Assembly (NCBI RefSeq): GCF_014898055.3
Contig: NW_023601212.1
Location: 52,750,329-52,814,328, forward strand
Reading direction: 5' to 3'
Length of the DNA stretch: 64,000 nt
Origin: Talpa occidentalis
Taxonomy: Eukaryota; Chordata; Mammalia; Eulipotyphla; Talpidae
Shown here: in pieces, positions 12,890 through 24,714 of the stretch
Numbering within the stretch: position 1 is the first letter of the stretch
Layout of the letters: every line of letters starts with the position of its first letter
Notes under the pieces: generated by a model
Database searches by the model: none
Seen by the model: only the letters and a program-made list of their open reading frames with translations
Told to the model about the DNA's origin: nothing
Made by a program: the position numbers and the translations under genes

Positions 12890-13040
12890 CCCAGGTGAAT
12901 CCCATCTACCTATGCCCACACCCTACTCCAGGTGCCCGCCATCAGGCATGCATTCAGGACCTCAAGGATCCATCATCTATACTGATGGCGGGAGGGCAGA
13001 AAAGCCTGACATTTTCTTTACCCTACAGACGTCCCGGGAT
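12890..13040. repeat. Local diverged repeat, copy B
   Basis: Partner of 11,415-11,570; see that entry for the matching blocks. The preceding 12,690-12,890 is an A-rich coding-like stretch on the minus strand that I could not assign to a family. Confidence 0.4.
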
Positions 13041-13540
13041 GTTTAATTCTACCCAGACTTTGCCAGGATTGCTAACCCCAGATGACCTAGGCAGGGATCT
13101 GCATCCCCACACCCTGCACACGTCATAGCTAAGCTGTGTGTGTTGTCAAAGCCAGTGTGGGTCACAGGTGAGCTCAACTTGCGGGGTTTACTGCCACTGT
13201 GGAGTCATTACTGAAATTGAACTGACTTACCTGCTGGGAAGAGAATTTGGGATAAATTGTGAACTTCAAAAAGTTTCTGCCTGGAAACTGAAGAGGTAAC
13301 CATGGCAACTGGGAGGCAGGCTGTGCTCAGAGAGGGCTCTTCATCTTGAGCAGGGAGCTTTGTGCTGTGGGATTTGCCTGTCTGCCACTGTGCACATCAA
13401 TCCCTTTGTCTCTTCTGCTGTCTTTGTTGAGTGGGAGAGAGTGCTGGCTCAGGAACCTGGAGATTAGACCCAGGTTTCAGCTGTTTTCAGTTCCAGTGGA
13501 CTTAAACCGAGGGTACCGTAAGCACTGTTATTTTGTTGTC

Positions 13541-13695
13541 TGCAAAATGGAAATAAAAACCATCTCTGACCCATTCACAGGGATGTAGAAAGGACAGGGT
13601 GATTTGAGGAGGTTCTTTGCAAAATGGAAATTAAAAACCATCTCTGACCCATTCACAGGGATGTAGAAAGGACAGGGTGATTTGAGGAGGTTCTC
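13541..13695. repeat. 77-bp tandem duplication, two copies
   Basis: Copy 1 is 13541-13617 and copy 2 is 13618-13695. They differ by one inserted T in an A/T run (ggaaataaaa against ggaaattaaaa) and by one base near the end. Such high identity means a recent tandem duplication in otherwise single-copy DNA. Confidence 0.9.
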
Positions 13696-16100
13696 TGCAT
13701 AATCCTTGCTATTGTTAGACTGTTGGGCTGATTGCAGTGCTGTGCTGCTGAGGGCGAAGCGAAAGTCATTTTTGTAATATGAAGAAAAGCTGTCCCAGAC
13801 ACCACCCACCTGGCAGCTGTATAATAAAAGCATGCTTTGAGGCACGAGCAACACCAGGTAAATGCAATCTCACATTGGCTGACAAAATCCTCCAGCAGAA
13901 TGTGCTGACCACGGGCCTGGGGGGCTGGTAGACTGCACCCCCTATGGGTGGAGGACCATGCCGAGAAACACAAGCGTTCAGAAGGCATCCTTCCAGAGCC
14001 CGGTTGCATGCCACTACCCCCTCCAAACCCTGCCTACCTCCCTGCCCCACATCAACTTTTGAGAAAGGGCTTGTGAGAAAGGGAGGACAAGAGCCTAGGC
14101 TGGCAAGGTAGGAGGTGCTGGCATCTGAGCTGCTGCTATGCCTGTCACTGTGCCCCACTAACTACCCACTAATGGGCCAGAGGTTTGGGGAGAACTCCAC
14201 TCTGGCTCCCAGAGTGCATTCTGTCTCCACTTAACTGGATCATCTTCGGCAGGCCCTGCTTAACAAGGGGGCCGCCTGGTCAAATGACCACACATTGTTC
14301 TGATTTGGACTCCCTGCACAGGCAGTGCCTCCACTTGTACCTCGCAGGCCTGCCTCTTCTCGTTCTCCGCTGTGGTTTCTCCTTTTCCTTCTCCAACTGG
14401 CTCTTCTGGGCCTTCTCACTGAGCTTATTCAGAGGGGGGAAACTCTGTAGGGTACATGGAAGTGATCAGGTTTTTTCTGCCCTCCCGCTATTAGCATCAA
14501 TGATCGGCACCTGTGATCTTACATGGGTGCCTGGTGGCGGCGGCTGGAGGAGCAGGAGGAGCATGGTGTGGGCATGTGTAATGGACACACCTGAGCCAGA
14601 GACTGAGCCTATAAGGGTGGTGTCCGCAGAGGATGGGGGGAGGCAGAGAACCACACAGCCAAGTGCAATAGAGACCAGCAGAGAGACCAGGAGTGAACAC
14701 CAGAGAACCCAGAAAGAGTGAAGATTGGTCAGGGGCTGGGAGTCCTGGCAGCCTCCCGGCCCCCAGGCCTTCTGCCTGCCCTGCCCCTGGTTGCCTCACT
14801 ACAAATGGTGTAGAAATATCATTAAAAGCCTGAAAAAGCCACTGAGGGCTCCAGGATGTCTCTTACCCATCTGCCTGGATCATAGAGAACCTGCCCCTTG
14901 CCTTGCTGGCACTACAGCCTCCTTCTCTTGTTTTTCTTTTCTGACCCTTTCCTTCAAGGCCATGCTGAGGAGGAACAACTTTTAGATAGCCCCTCATGAA
15001 ATAAAAACCTCAGTACACGAGGCACTAAACCACAACATTTCCTGGTGGTCGAGCCCTCCCTGTGTCCCTGTTGAGTGAAACGGAAAGTTCACACTTACTG
15101 AGAGCTGTCCGTGTGTTGACACTGAAGTCCCTTACGGGTTGTTGCAGGAGATGTGGCATACAACCCACACCCCCTCTTTGGGACTGAGGACCTCATCCCC
15201 TAGCCTGCTGACTGCTGGAGGCTTCTAGCAGTCTCTCCCGGAGTTGCCCTTGACAGAGTTGCCCTGCTCAAAATTAGGCCATCTTCTGGGGCAACTTCAT
15301 TGGACAGAGTCACAGTGGGGTACAGTGGCCCACCCCCTTGCTTCAGTGGGGGAACTGCCCCCCTCCAGAGCATCCCCTGCACCAGCGTCCCTCTGTGTGG
15401 TAAGAGCAGGGCATTCAATTCCCTCTCTGCCCTGCTCTGCTTCCCTGAGAACTCTTCCAGCAAGTCTCTGCTGAGTTCCTGTTCCTGGGGACCTCAAATG
15501 AAGAATTTGCTTATTTAGTGCTCAGGACACCCTTATGCAATAAGCGTGTCAAGGTTCTCATCATCGAGAGAAGGAACTTGAGGCATGGACAGGTGAAGGT
15601 CTCCCATTAGTAAAGAAAACATGATTTGAAACCTGAAAATCTCACCATAGAACCCATAATCATAACCTCACAGGTGGCTTCTTAATAGCAGCCCCAAAGA
15701 GAACTGAGGCCGTGATGCCTTCAGGGGAAGGCGAGGGGAGGGGCACCACATGTATTACCTGGCCCAGCACACCGGTGCTCTGTAAAGTCTAGGTGTCTCC
15801 CCATAAGGCCTGCTCTTTCCAACTCTGTGATCTTGGGCAAAGTCTCTAACCTTCTGACTCGTTTCTCCCTCTGTAATATGGAGGTGATGGCGAGATGATG
15901 ATAAATGGTAGTCGTCAGAATAATCACCACGGCTGCTGCCTGGGCTGCGCTCTGTGCTCCTGTCTTTCCCTCAGGACCCAGCAGGCTCACGCTCAGGCTG
16001 TGATCCAGCTGTGTGCCCCCCCTCCGCCCCCCTGCGTAAACCCTCCTGAAAACTCGCCACCGCTAAGTTGGTTTCCTGCTTTTACTAAAGGTTGATGGGG
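13696..16100. other. Intergenic DNA immediately upstream of RGS16
   Basis: No gene is supported. MIR-like fragments lie near 15505-15680 (antisense) and 15795-15910 (sense, 'gtgatcttgggcaaagtctc'). Part of this stretch could carry distal RGS16 regulatory elements, but I see nothing decisive. Confidence 0.5.
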
Positions 16101-16139
16101 TTTTCCTGCTAAAGTGGGTGTGCGCTCTTCACCCCACAG

Positions 16140-16513
16140 TGACTTCTGGCCGCCTGGAGGAAGGGGCAGCCCCCGCGGGCTCCGGCCAGGACTGCAGGGG
16201 CGAAGTCGGCGGCGCGCGGCGTGTGGCGCCCCGCCGGGTGCGGTTCCCCGCCCCGCCTCCGTCTACACTCGGTTTTCGGAGCGCGACCCAGCTCCCCCAT
16301 TGGTCGGCGGCCCGCGGCCCGCCCCGCCCCTCTCCGAGGGAATAAAAGCCGCGGTCTCCCCGCGTCGGCGTGTGCATTTTACAAATCTCTGGTAAGCCTG
16401 TCCCCCTTAGACCGGTGCCAGTAACTGCCGTTCCTCCGAGCTTGGAGCTTCCGTGCCTCCCCCTGGAGCCCACCACTGTCCTACACACGACGTGCTGCCC
16501 TGCACCCGCAGCC
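16140..16513 (+). promoter_or_regulatory. RGS16: RGS16 CpG-rich promoter and 5'UTR
   Basis: A CpG- and GC-rich block (about 16140-16400) stands out from the surrounding DNA. An inverted CCAAT box (ATTGG) is at 16299-16303, GC boxes (ccccgcccc) are at about 16317-16330, and a TATA-like AATAAAAG is at 16341-16348. This places transcription start near 16370 and gives a 5'UTR of roughly 140 bases before the ATG at 16514. The layout is that of a regulated CpG-island promoter with a TATA-like element. The start site is inferred from motif spacing, not observed. Confidence 0.8.
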
Positions 16514-16557
16514 ATGTGCCGGACCTTGACCGGCTTCCCCACCACCTGCCTGGAGAG
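16514..16557 (+). CDS. RGS16: RGS16 coding exon 1
   Basis: Encodes MCRTLTGFPTTCLE plus two bases of Arg15; the donor is GAGAG|gtaaga. It holds both N-terminal palmitoylation cysteines. Confidence 0.95.
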
Positions 16558-19500
16558 GTAAGAGGAGCGTGTGCCCTGGAGCTTGTTCAGCTGCCTGGAG
16601 TAAGAAGTCAAGTCCCACTAACCCTTAGGGAGTGGAGGGGCAGCACCTGGGTGGACCAGAGAACGGGGCGCTACTGACTTGAGTGGAGAGGCATAGGTCA
16701 GCCTGGTTCCACCTTCTCAGATGCTTCCCTTGGAGTCTTCGAGAATTTCTGGGCCAAGAGAAGGGAGAAGGCAAAGCAAAGGGGGGCAGTGCGACCACTG
16801 CTTATTGCCATTCCCCATCCTCTGACACATGGCAGTCCTTCTCAGGTGACTTGCTGAAGATTCAGCTGCAGGTAGACCACATTGGCATCACCTGGCAGTA
16901 CTGAGTGTTCCCCGATTTCTTAAGTACTTGGTTTTCATTCTGCTGCCCAGATCCAGGGGCACGAACCCCTCCTGCCCTGGGAAGGGGAAGGCAGGAAGGT
17001 GTTTTTCTGGGGGTCCAGTGGTAAGGCATGTGCTCATTTCCCAGGGCATTGCTCGGCAGCCTATAATCCCTGCTGGAGTTGGTGGCTGGGAAGGAGAAGG
17101 CAAAGATAAAGGCAGGAATCCATTTCCAGAAATATTCCTGACGAGCCTAGAGGGTGCTGGTTCTCATCAACAAGCAAATAATAGAGTGGAGAGACTTAAG
17201 AAAGAAAAACGTCCACATGTGCACTGCTGTAAACCCAGAAAGTGTAAGACTTAAAAAGTTTAAAAGCTCAAACATTGCTTCTATTGTTTCTGGGTTCATT
17301 TCACAAATGAGAGAAGCAAATGTTAGGCCCCAGGAGCAGCCCTGGCTTCCGAGGAACTGTTAAGGCTGGAATTTGGATGGTACCCCTCCCTGAGCTCTTC
17401 TAGCACCCCATAAACTCTCTGCCCTGACTGAGCAAATGGAGAATACTCACATGTTCATGCTTTGTTTTCCAGAGCCAAAGAGTTCAAGACTCGCCTGGGA
17501 ATCTTTCTTCACAAATCAGACCAGGGCTGTGATTCCGGGAGTGCTGGCAAGTTCGAGCGGACCAGTAAACACAGCAAAGAGGGGTGAGTCCTGATGATGG
17601 GCCACAGACCCCTGAAGGGGGGAGCCAGATTTAGGAAAGGATCATACAAAGGAAAGCAGGAGGAGCAATTAGGACATGCTGGGGTGGACCTGTCAACCCC
17701 CCTCCCTGGAGATTTTAATAGGGCATTTTGCTGGTTTGCTATAACTGCTTGGCTCATGAGTGAGTGGGAGCAAGGAGTGTGGTGGTCCCGCTGGACCTAA
17801 CATTTCTAAGTGCAGTGACAGAAGAGAACACCCAGGGCCTGAATGTCTAGTCACCACACTCTCCCCTCTTCAGATGTTGCTGCACATGTGAGCAGGGGTA
17901 GGCCAGGGGCCAGGACCACTTAAAAGTTTTAAATCAGTGACTCTCCTTGCATTAGCATGCACTATGTTTCAAGTCACTTTTATATTGAACATCAGTGGTG
18001 CAGGTACAGTGCTAGTAGACATAGAATAGCTTCAGTGATAAGTAGATATAACTTCAGTTCATCAGACCTGTATTTCCTTGGGTAAGTGTACAAGACAGAG
18101 CCCAGAGAGGTTGGGATAGAAAAAAGTTTGAACAGCAAAGAGGCAGCCCTAGAGATATTTCCTCAGGGCCAAATGATCCCTTCCTGGCTTTGGTTTCTGG
18201 TAACTGAATTGTCCTCTAGAAAACACCACTGTTTCACCCTCACCCGCCATGAGTTTGACGAGTCAGCTTTCATAATCACCAAGCAAGTGTTTATGAAAAT
18301 CCGCACCTCCCATCAGAGTTCTGGCTAGAGTTTATGCTGTGTATTTGTTTGCTGATTTTTTGTTTGTTTTCATTAAAATTGTGGCTCTTTTGTTTTTAAC
18401 AGAAACATCTCAGAAGATGTGCTGGGATGGAAAGAGTCGTTTGACTTGCTGCTGAGCAGTAAAAGTGAGTAGGACCCTGTTGTGTCTGCCTGTGGTGTGG
18501 ATGGCACACGTGTCCCCATGTGCTTTGGATCCAGCCTGAGGGATGCTGAAAGCGTGGGCAAAATAATAGTAGTAATAATAATAATAATCACCATCCTCTA
18601 GTGTGCCAGCCTCTATTCAAAGCACAAAGGCAGGTCCTTGTTCAAGAAAATTACATCCCAAAAATAGAGCCATTAACTACAATTGCTGTCTTCACTTCCT
18701 TTATTCTCGGTGTCCCACAATCTGACCTGTCTCTTTCTCTCTCCCCTACCCCCAGCTGGAGTGGCTGCTTTCCATGCTTTCCTGAAGACAGAGTTCAGCG
18801 AGGAGAACCTGGAGTTCTGGCTAGCCTGTGAAGAGTTCAAGAAGATTCGATCGGCCACCAAGCTAGCGTCCCGGGCTCACAGAATCTTTGAGGAATTTGT
18901 CCGCAGTGAAGCCCCTAAAGAGGTCAGAGCTCCAGCATGTTCCATGGATACTCCGGACCCAACCAGTTCCTTCCTGGCTGAGAATTGGGGAGGGTGGCAG
19001 GGGCAGCAGGTGGAGGATTGGGTTTAGAAGTATAAGTAACTTTATTTGGCCCAGGAGTGAGTGAATATCTGTGGCCAGAGACTAGGACAGTCAGGACTCT
19101 CACTGCCCCTGGCTGCTATTTCCTCAGACCCAACCAAGGGCCCACGGCTTCTGTTTATTTTGTCTTTTGTTTATACCCACATGTGTAAGCTAAGCCCATT
19201 TTAGAGGTGCAAACTCTTTACACAAGTGGAAAGACAGGTCATCCTAGGCCCTCCTGAGACCTGGATCTGTCTCCTGGCTGACCTGCCTCTGCCAGCAGGT
19301 CTGTGGTCAGTGAACTTTCCAACCTGCTCCTGGCCGCCATTGTGGCATCTGGATTGCATAAGGACCATGGGGCCACCTTGTGGAGAGATGATAGTAATAT
19401 CGTCCTTTGGCATTTTATTTTCTGAGCACATTTACTTATTCTATAAAAATGTATTGAACACCGTTTACTTGTAAGGCATTATTGTTGTCATCGGGGATAC

Positions 19501-20201
19501 GACAGTGAACAAGAAGTGTCTACCCTAATGGGAGGGGATGACAATAACCAATTCAACAAACAAATATGTGCCAGCTGCTGCTGTGTGCTCTGATAAAAAC
19601 CAGGCAGGCCACAAGAGAGAGGAGAGCCAGGCAGGCAGTGGTACAAGGTGGGAGGAGGCATTTCCATTTCATAAAGGAAGTCAGGGGTGGGCTGTCTGGT
19701 AAGGTGACAGATGAACAAAGACGTGAAAGAATTAAGAGAGGAATGAACATTCAAACACAGGAAGCAGCAAGTACAGAGGCCAGAGAACATCTGTCGTGGT
19801 CACAGAGCAGGAAGCGGGTTTGTATGGCACTGGCTAGTGATCACATCAGGGGACACCAGGTTCCTGACTCAGATCCTGTGCTCCCACACCAGTCAGTCGT
19901 CTCTAAGCCTGTGAACCCCATGTCTTACTCCCTTCTTAACCCACTCCCCTCACCAGTGCGCTTGCCTTCCCCACCACAGGTGAACATAGACCATGAGACC
20001 AGGGAGCTGACCAGGATAAACCTGCAGACCGCCATGGCCACGTGCTTCGAAGTTGCTCAGGGGAAGACGCGCACCCTGATGGAGAAGGACTCCTATCCAC
20101 GCTTTCTGAAGTCACCTGCTTACCGGGACCTGGCTGCCCAAGCCTTGGCTGCCCCTGCCTGTCCGTCCAGCTGCAGCCCAGCTGAGCCCTCGCACACCTG
20201 A
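16514..20201 (+). CDS. RGS16: Regulator of G-protein signalling 16 (five coding exons)
   Basis: Coding exons are 16514-16557, 17473-17583, 18403-18464, 18756-18922 and 19980-20201, all with GT-AG introns. Joined they give 606 bases, 201 residues plus TGA, one residue fewer than human RGS16. RGS16 is a membrane-associated GTPase-activating protein that speeds GTP hydrolysis by G-alpha-i and G-alpha-q and so shortens GPCR signals. Visible features: an N-terminal amphipathic segment with the palmitoylation cysteines Cys2 and Cys12, the RGS box at about 64-180 (SEENLEFWLACEEF at 87-100, with Cys97), and Tyr167 and Tyr176 matching known phosphorylation sites of the human protein. The C-terminal tail (185-201) is the most diverged part. 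The ATG lies in a good context and opens MCRTL as in orthologues. I see no frameshift, stop or missing key residue. It is confidently a functional orthologue. Confidence 0.97.
16558..17472 (+). other. RGS16: RGS16 intron 1
   Basis: Mostly unique sequence, with an antisense MIR-like piece near 17250-17370 containing 'ttcacaaatgagagaagcaa'. No other gene is seen. Confidence 0.7.
17473..17583 (+). CDS. RGS16: RGS16 coding exon 2
   Basis: Acceptor ttttccag|A and donor GG|gtgagt. It encodes residues 15-52, including the rest of the amphipathic helix and the variable linker. Confidence 0.95.
17584..18402 (+). other. RGS16: RGS16 intron 2
   Basis: Unique sequence ending in a T-rich tract before the acceptor. 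No repeat or nested gene was recognised. Confidence 0.7.
18403..18464 (+). CDS. RGS16: RGS16 coding exon 3
   Basis: Acceptor tttttaacag|A and donor AAAA|gtgagt. It encodes about residues 52-73 (NISEDVLGWKESFDLLLSSK), the start of the RGS fold. Confidence 0.95.
18560..18592. repeat. (TAA)n microsatellite in RGS16 intron 3
   Basis: Run of imperfect then perfect trinucleotides (aataatagtagtaataataa). Confidence 0.8.
18756..18922 (+). CDS. RGS16: RGS16 coding exon 4
   Basis: Acceptor ctacccccag|C and donor AAAGAG|gtcaga. It encodes about residues 73-128 with the SEENLEFWLACEEFKKI G-alpha contact region. Confidence 0.96.
18923..19979 (+). other. RGS16: RGS16 intron 4 with L2-like fragment
   Basis: At about 19425-19800 the pattern 'ttattctataaaaatgtatt', then 'atcggggatacgacagtgaa' followed by caagaag, and a later 'atgaacaaagacgtgaaaga', matches the L2 3' region in sense orientation. 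The remainder appears unique. Confidence 0.55.
19980..20201 (+). CDS. RGS16: RGS16 coding exon 5 with stop
   Basis: Acceptor caccacag|GTGAAC. It encodes residues 129-201 (VNIDHETRELTR... to EPSHT) and TGA at 20199-20201. It finishes the RGS domain (DSYPRFLKS) and the tail. Confidence 0.96.
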   Translation: MNIDHETRELTRINLQTAMATCFEVAQGKTRTLMEKDSYPRFLKSPAYRDLAAQALAAPACPSSCSPAEPSHT

Positions 20202-21668
20202 GCCTCCTGGCAGTGAGGAAGCCAGCCTGCAAGAGAGGTTGAGTCGCCTACCCCTAAGCTGCCGCCTCTGTGCAGGAGGCAGGGTCTTCCAAGCAAGCGG
20301 GAGAGGACTGGTGGGGAAAGTCACTGGGCAGCCTGTCTTGGGAGCCACAGCCTCTCCTCCAGATACTGTGGGCTGAATTCCATGCAGGAACTCAGGACCT
20401 TGGGGTGAGGGCTGAAGATGAAGGCTGTCGGGTCTCAGTGGGGAAAGCCACGGTGGTGTGAGAGTTCTTATTAGCTCTTGTCATTTTGAAGGGGACTCTT
20501 CCAGGGGTTTGGAAAATGTACATAAAAGGAAGCTTGAACAAGAAGAGGGAAGGCAGCCAGCTCAGCTGTGTGCCTAGTGAACTGTTGACTTCGATGGCAC
20601 CCCGTTTTCCTATGTCCCAGGCTGTCCTTGCACAGAAAGGAGCCCTGGTTGTAGAACCTTCCCACTCTGTCCCTATCACCTGCCTCTGCACTGCCAACAT
20701 TCCTTTGTCCAGCCTCGCAGTCCTGTCAAGGACAGGGAACCAGTGGGATGTTTTCCCTGTGAGATTTTTATACCTCAAGCACTGACCTTTGAGTCCCTTT
20801 CTAAGTCAGTAGAGAGTCCCCAAAAGAGGACATCTTGCTTGTGTGACATTAGTCTCGGCATTCTTGGTGACCTCTTGCAGGTGGTCCCTAATCCTGGGTT
20901 TGCAGCAGGGTCCACCTGTGAGCAGGGCTTTAGCTCTGTGCTGCCCTTGAACGTGGGTCTACGAGGAGAAAGGTTGGTGAGCGGGTGTCCAGTTCTCATG
21001 CTGGGCAATGAACCAGCATGTGGAACCAGGGGCAAAAGGACCATAACTAACACATTTCCACTTGGCAGTTCCCAAAAGTTCTGCTCAAATCAAGCCAATT
21101 TTTTTTGTGGGTATGAGAACAGGGGGGAAAGACACCCCAGGATGGAAGGGGAGTCTCATGTTTCTTTCCTGTGAATGTGAGATGCACTTTCTCTAGTGTG
21201 AGGGCAACTGGTACAGGAGCCAAGAGTTCCCTTGGACCGAACGCAGAAGCTGGGAGGGAGGCTGCTTGGAAGAGCAGACCCGGGGAGCAGAACCTGCTTG
21301 TCACCTCAGAATTACCACTGAACAAACATTCCGATAATGGGATTTCTGCAGGAGTGTAGGCTGGGAGGGCGATGAACCAGGATGCCTCTGACACCCCAGG
21401 AAGTGAGCACTGTTGTCTGCACTGTGAGCTTCTCCAGGAGAAAGTTATTTAAGTATAACATATTGTTAGTTTGGTGACAATTGTAGCATAGTATCTTGGT
21501 TTCTGTAGCTGTGTCGTTGCTGTTGTTATTTATTATTGTGAGCTCAGTTTGCCTCTCCTAGCCACTCACAACTGGAGCCGGCAGCCTGACTGTCTCCCTC
21601 TCTTGGCCAGACTCTACCTCTGCAGGTGCTGGGAACTTCTTAGCACCTGTTGGGAACTACTGTTAAAA

Positions 21669-21680
21669 TATTTATTTATT
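21669..21680 (+). promoter_or_regulatory. RGS16: AU-rich element in RGS16 3'UTR
   Basis: Overlapping ATTTA pentamers (TATTTATTTATT) lie about 85 bases before the poly(A) signal. The class is known to promote rapid mRNA decay through AU-binding proteins; action here is inferred. Confidence 0.65.
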
Positions 21681-21763
21681 GTTGACAACTGGAGCTGGTT
21701 TCCGAGATAAGCATAATGTATTCAACCCCTGTCTTCCTGTTTCAGCATGTAATATTCTTATAA

Positions 21764-21775
21764 AATAAAAATAAA
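21764..21775 (+). terminator. RGS16: RGS16 polyadenylation signals
   Basis: Two AATAAA hexamers, 21764-21769 and 21770-21775, with cleavage expected 10-30 bases downstream. Confidence 0.75.
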
Positions 21776-21790
21776 GTCAAACATGAGATC

Positions 21791-22540
21791 CTGTCTCCAA
21801 GGACTGTGTGTCAGGGGAAAGGGAGTGGGGAAGGCTGTGGGGTTATGGGAAATTCCACAGGATGGGGAGCAGGACATGAGCTTGCCATCAGGCAGAGGCA
21901 CATGTGAAAGACCCACGTCTTCCCAGTAACCAGTAGAATCAAAGAGCAGGGGAGAGGTTCTAATGATGGCCCCCGAGATTGGCAGCCTCCTCCTGCCGAT
22001 GAGAGTCCCAGCTTGTGTTGGGCTGTGTTGGTTGGACCCGGCTCAGCCCGATGTCATTTCAGAGGCCACATCCTTTGTCCACCCAGCCAGGACTCAGCTG
22101 GAGCCATTCCCAAATCTGCCTGTGACAGCACAAGGGCCTGGTCCCCATCAGGATACTCAAGATAACCTGTATCATCCGTTAGGTGGGAGCTTCTGTGACA
22201 TGTCACTTTTGCCTGCTTTCAATTTGCGTTAGTATTTTAGAATTTCATATAAATTCCAGAATTAGCATTCTTTAATAATTTCATAGAAATCTCTGAAATG
22301 AGCTAGGAGATGGCATTCGACAGGGGCATCTCCATGCCATGGGCTGAGTATTGAGCCCAGCTTCAGAAGAATTAGTGATGGTTGCCAGGATTAAAATCTC
22401 TGTCTCTTCCAATTGCCTACTTGTTTTTTTAAAATACGTTTTGTGCTGAAATGAATACATTTTGAAATGTTTGGGGTTAAATAAAATATTGAAATTATTT
22501 TTCATATATGATGACATTTTCATCACATAGCTCATTGATA
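21791..22540. other. Intergenic DNA just downstream of RGS16
   Basis: Unique-looking sequence. No gene or RNA was recognised. Confidence 0.5.
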
Positions 22541-22544
22541 CTTA

Positions 22545-22990
22545 TTAAACTAGTATTGGTTTACAAGATTATGTAGATTTAAGGTGTACAGCCTTCTGAC
22601 TCAATATCGATATATATTACACTATGTTCGCCCCTGAAAATCTAGTTTCTCCCCATTATCATACGGTTGGCTCCTTTTACGGATTGACTCTTCCCCCTTC
22701 CCTCTGGTAACTGCTCTTTTGTTCTTATTGCCTTAAGAGTTTGTTTTTTGTTCTTCCATTTGTTATGTGCCACCTAGGAGTGAAATCACATGGTGTTTGT
22801 CTTTCTCCACCTGACTTATAAGCTTATAGCCTCGAGGTCCATCCATGTCGTTCTCCTTTCTCGTCTACTAATCCTTCTCATTTTTCCCTTATAACCACTA
22901 TTAAAAAATAATTCTTCTCTGTTGAATGATCTATGTATATACAGACTTTCTATTGCCTTTTATTTTTCCTCTATTAAGTGAAGTGACCAC
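22545..22990 (-). mobile_element. Old L1 3'-region fragment
   Basis: Antisense match by eye to mammalian L1 3' sequence: 'gaaaatctagtttctcccca', 'ctggtaactgctcttttgtt', then 'gagtgaaatcacatggtgtt' and tgtctttctccacctgactta. It is heavily diverged, so it predates the young L1s in this window. Confidence 0.65.
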
Positions 22991-24714
22991 AGCTGAGAGA
23001 TCTACTACTGCGAGGAGACCCCAAGGAATCACACTCGAAGCCCAGGTCTAAGGGACAATTCTATGGGTGATGCCAGGAGGGTCTTTCAGTGTAAGGACCT
23101 GGGAAGGAAGACAAGGGCATGCTCTGAGCTCATTGATCCTTCTGACACTTCTGCAGGAGGGGTGTGACTACCCCACCACAGATGGGGAGTGTGGTGCCCA
23201 GGGCAGGCAGCTTGAGAGCCGCAGAGAGGTGATCTGAACCCAGTAATACTGTGGGGACTTCCAAAGAGCAAGGACTGGTGGAGAAATAGGTGGATGAGGA
23301 AAGACCGGTTCCCAGGGAGGCAGGCAGGTAGTGACACTAACCTTTTCTCATGACTCTGCTTTCCTCTTTTTGCCTTTTTACACACGTTTGCAATAAGTGA
23401 GTGCATCCCATTTGCCTGGCTGAAAACCAAAAGCAGTAACAGTACAATCAACTGCAAGTAGCCTTATTTAATATGGGTGAGGATTTTGAACATGTTTAGC
23501 AAGGCACAAGTGTGTATTTTCTGGAGTGAGATGGGCCACAGTAGGAAAAGGTGTAACCGTGAGTGATAGAGAGTCAACAGGGCTGGGGATGAGGAACAGC
23601 CAATGAGCAGGGTGGATGCTGGCACTTTGCTCCCACCCAGCCCTGTCACTCACATACAGCATGGCCTTGTCTGGTGATGGTAGGCACATTAGGGGTAAGG
23701 AGCAACTCCTTTCTGACCTATACAGCTCCCTGGTATTGAGAGATCCACAGCATATTGATTCTTTGAGAGTTTAAGTGACTCCCTGGAGGTGGCACAGCAG
23801 GTAGGGGGTTCCAATATCTTAAGGCTCTGGCTCTGCCTTCAGCCCTAGAGCACATTTGACTCAGCAAGGCAAAGTGCTACCTGAGCAGGTAGCTCTCAGC
23901 TCTTCTCTCTAGAGACTCCCTCACCTGACCCCTGAAAATAAGTCTTCCAGTTCCCAGATTCTCCCCACTATTTCAAGTTCCCTTGTTTTGCATACTGGAT
24001 CACCACCCCACTGCGTCCCCTACTCTCATCATTGCTGTCTACTGCCGCCTTATCACATCTGGATACAAATTTCAAAATCTGACTCAAATGTCTTTCTGGG
24101 GAGACTTCCCTGAGCCTTTTGAGTCTGATTACAGATCCCTCTCCTTCCTGTCCCACTGAGCTGAAGCTCACCCAAATGACAGCCCTTAGGTAAACTCTGC
24201 CCCTAACCTCACCTCCCTTCCTCCACTCCTAACGCCACTCCTTCAACCCTCCACCCAATCTTAGCTCCTCAATCCCTTCACCTCCCTCTTATCACCCAGC
24301 AAATGCCTGGGATTAGGCGAGTCCTCTTCTCCAGTCTTCTACACCCAGGACCTGGCACGCAAGTGTTCAGCAAATGGCTCTTGAGTTAGTGATTAATTTT
24401 AATCTGGCAGGAAAAAGGTTTTAGATTACAATTTGCAACTGCCTACCTGAGTTCTCTCCCTGGATGTCCCATAGCCCACCATAGGGAACACATATAAAAC
24501 CAAGGTCATCATCAGCCCCCTCAAACATTTACTGCCTCCTGGTTCCCTGATGTTGCTAAGTGGAGGGGCCCATAAATTCTCTGGGCTTCTCTGTCCCTCT
24601 TCCCCATCATGCTTTCTCTCCATCAAGTCCAGTCTGGGAAATGGGCTGAATCCAGCCTCTCCTTCCCAGGCTCACCAGGACTGTCATCCTCTCTAACCTC
24701 GGCTGATAAGCCAC
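22991..24714. other. Intergenic DNA
   Basis: No gene recognised. Parts at 23690-24650 look like diverged L2/MIR-type sequence, but no clean match could be made. Confidence 0.4.

Larger units (their letters stand above)
20202..21790 (+). other. RGS16: RGS16 3'UTR
   Basis: About 1.59 kb from the stop codon to the poly(A) signals, giving a predicted mRNA near 2.3-2.4 kb, close to human RGS16. AU-rich elements near the end (ttatttatta at 21526-21535; TATTTATTTATT at 21669-21680) are consistent with the short-lived, inducible message known for this gene. The 3' end is inferred from signals only. Confidence 0.75.

Noticed and set aside
12690..12905. Minus-strand Gln/Lys/Glu-rich frame as a processed pseudogene
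   Set aside because: There is an AATAAA-like motif, but I could match no parent protein and saw no target duplication.
18683..19027. 114-residue frame in RGS16 as a separate gene
   Set aside because: It is RGS16 coding exon 4 with intron read on both sides; the splice sites explain it.
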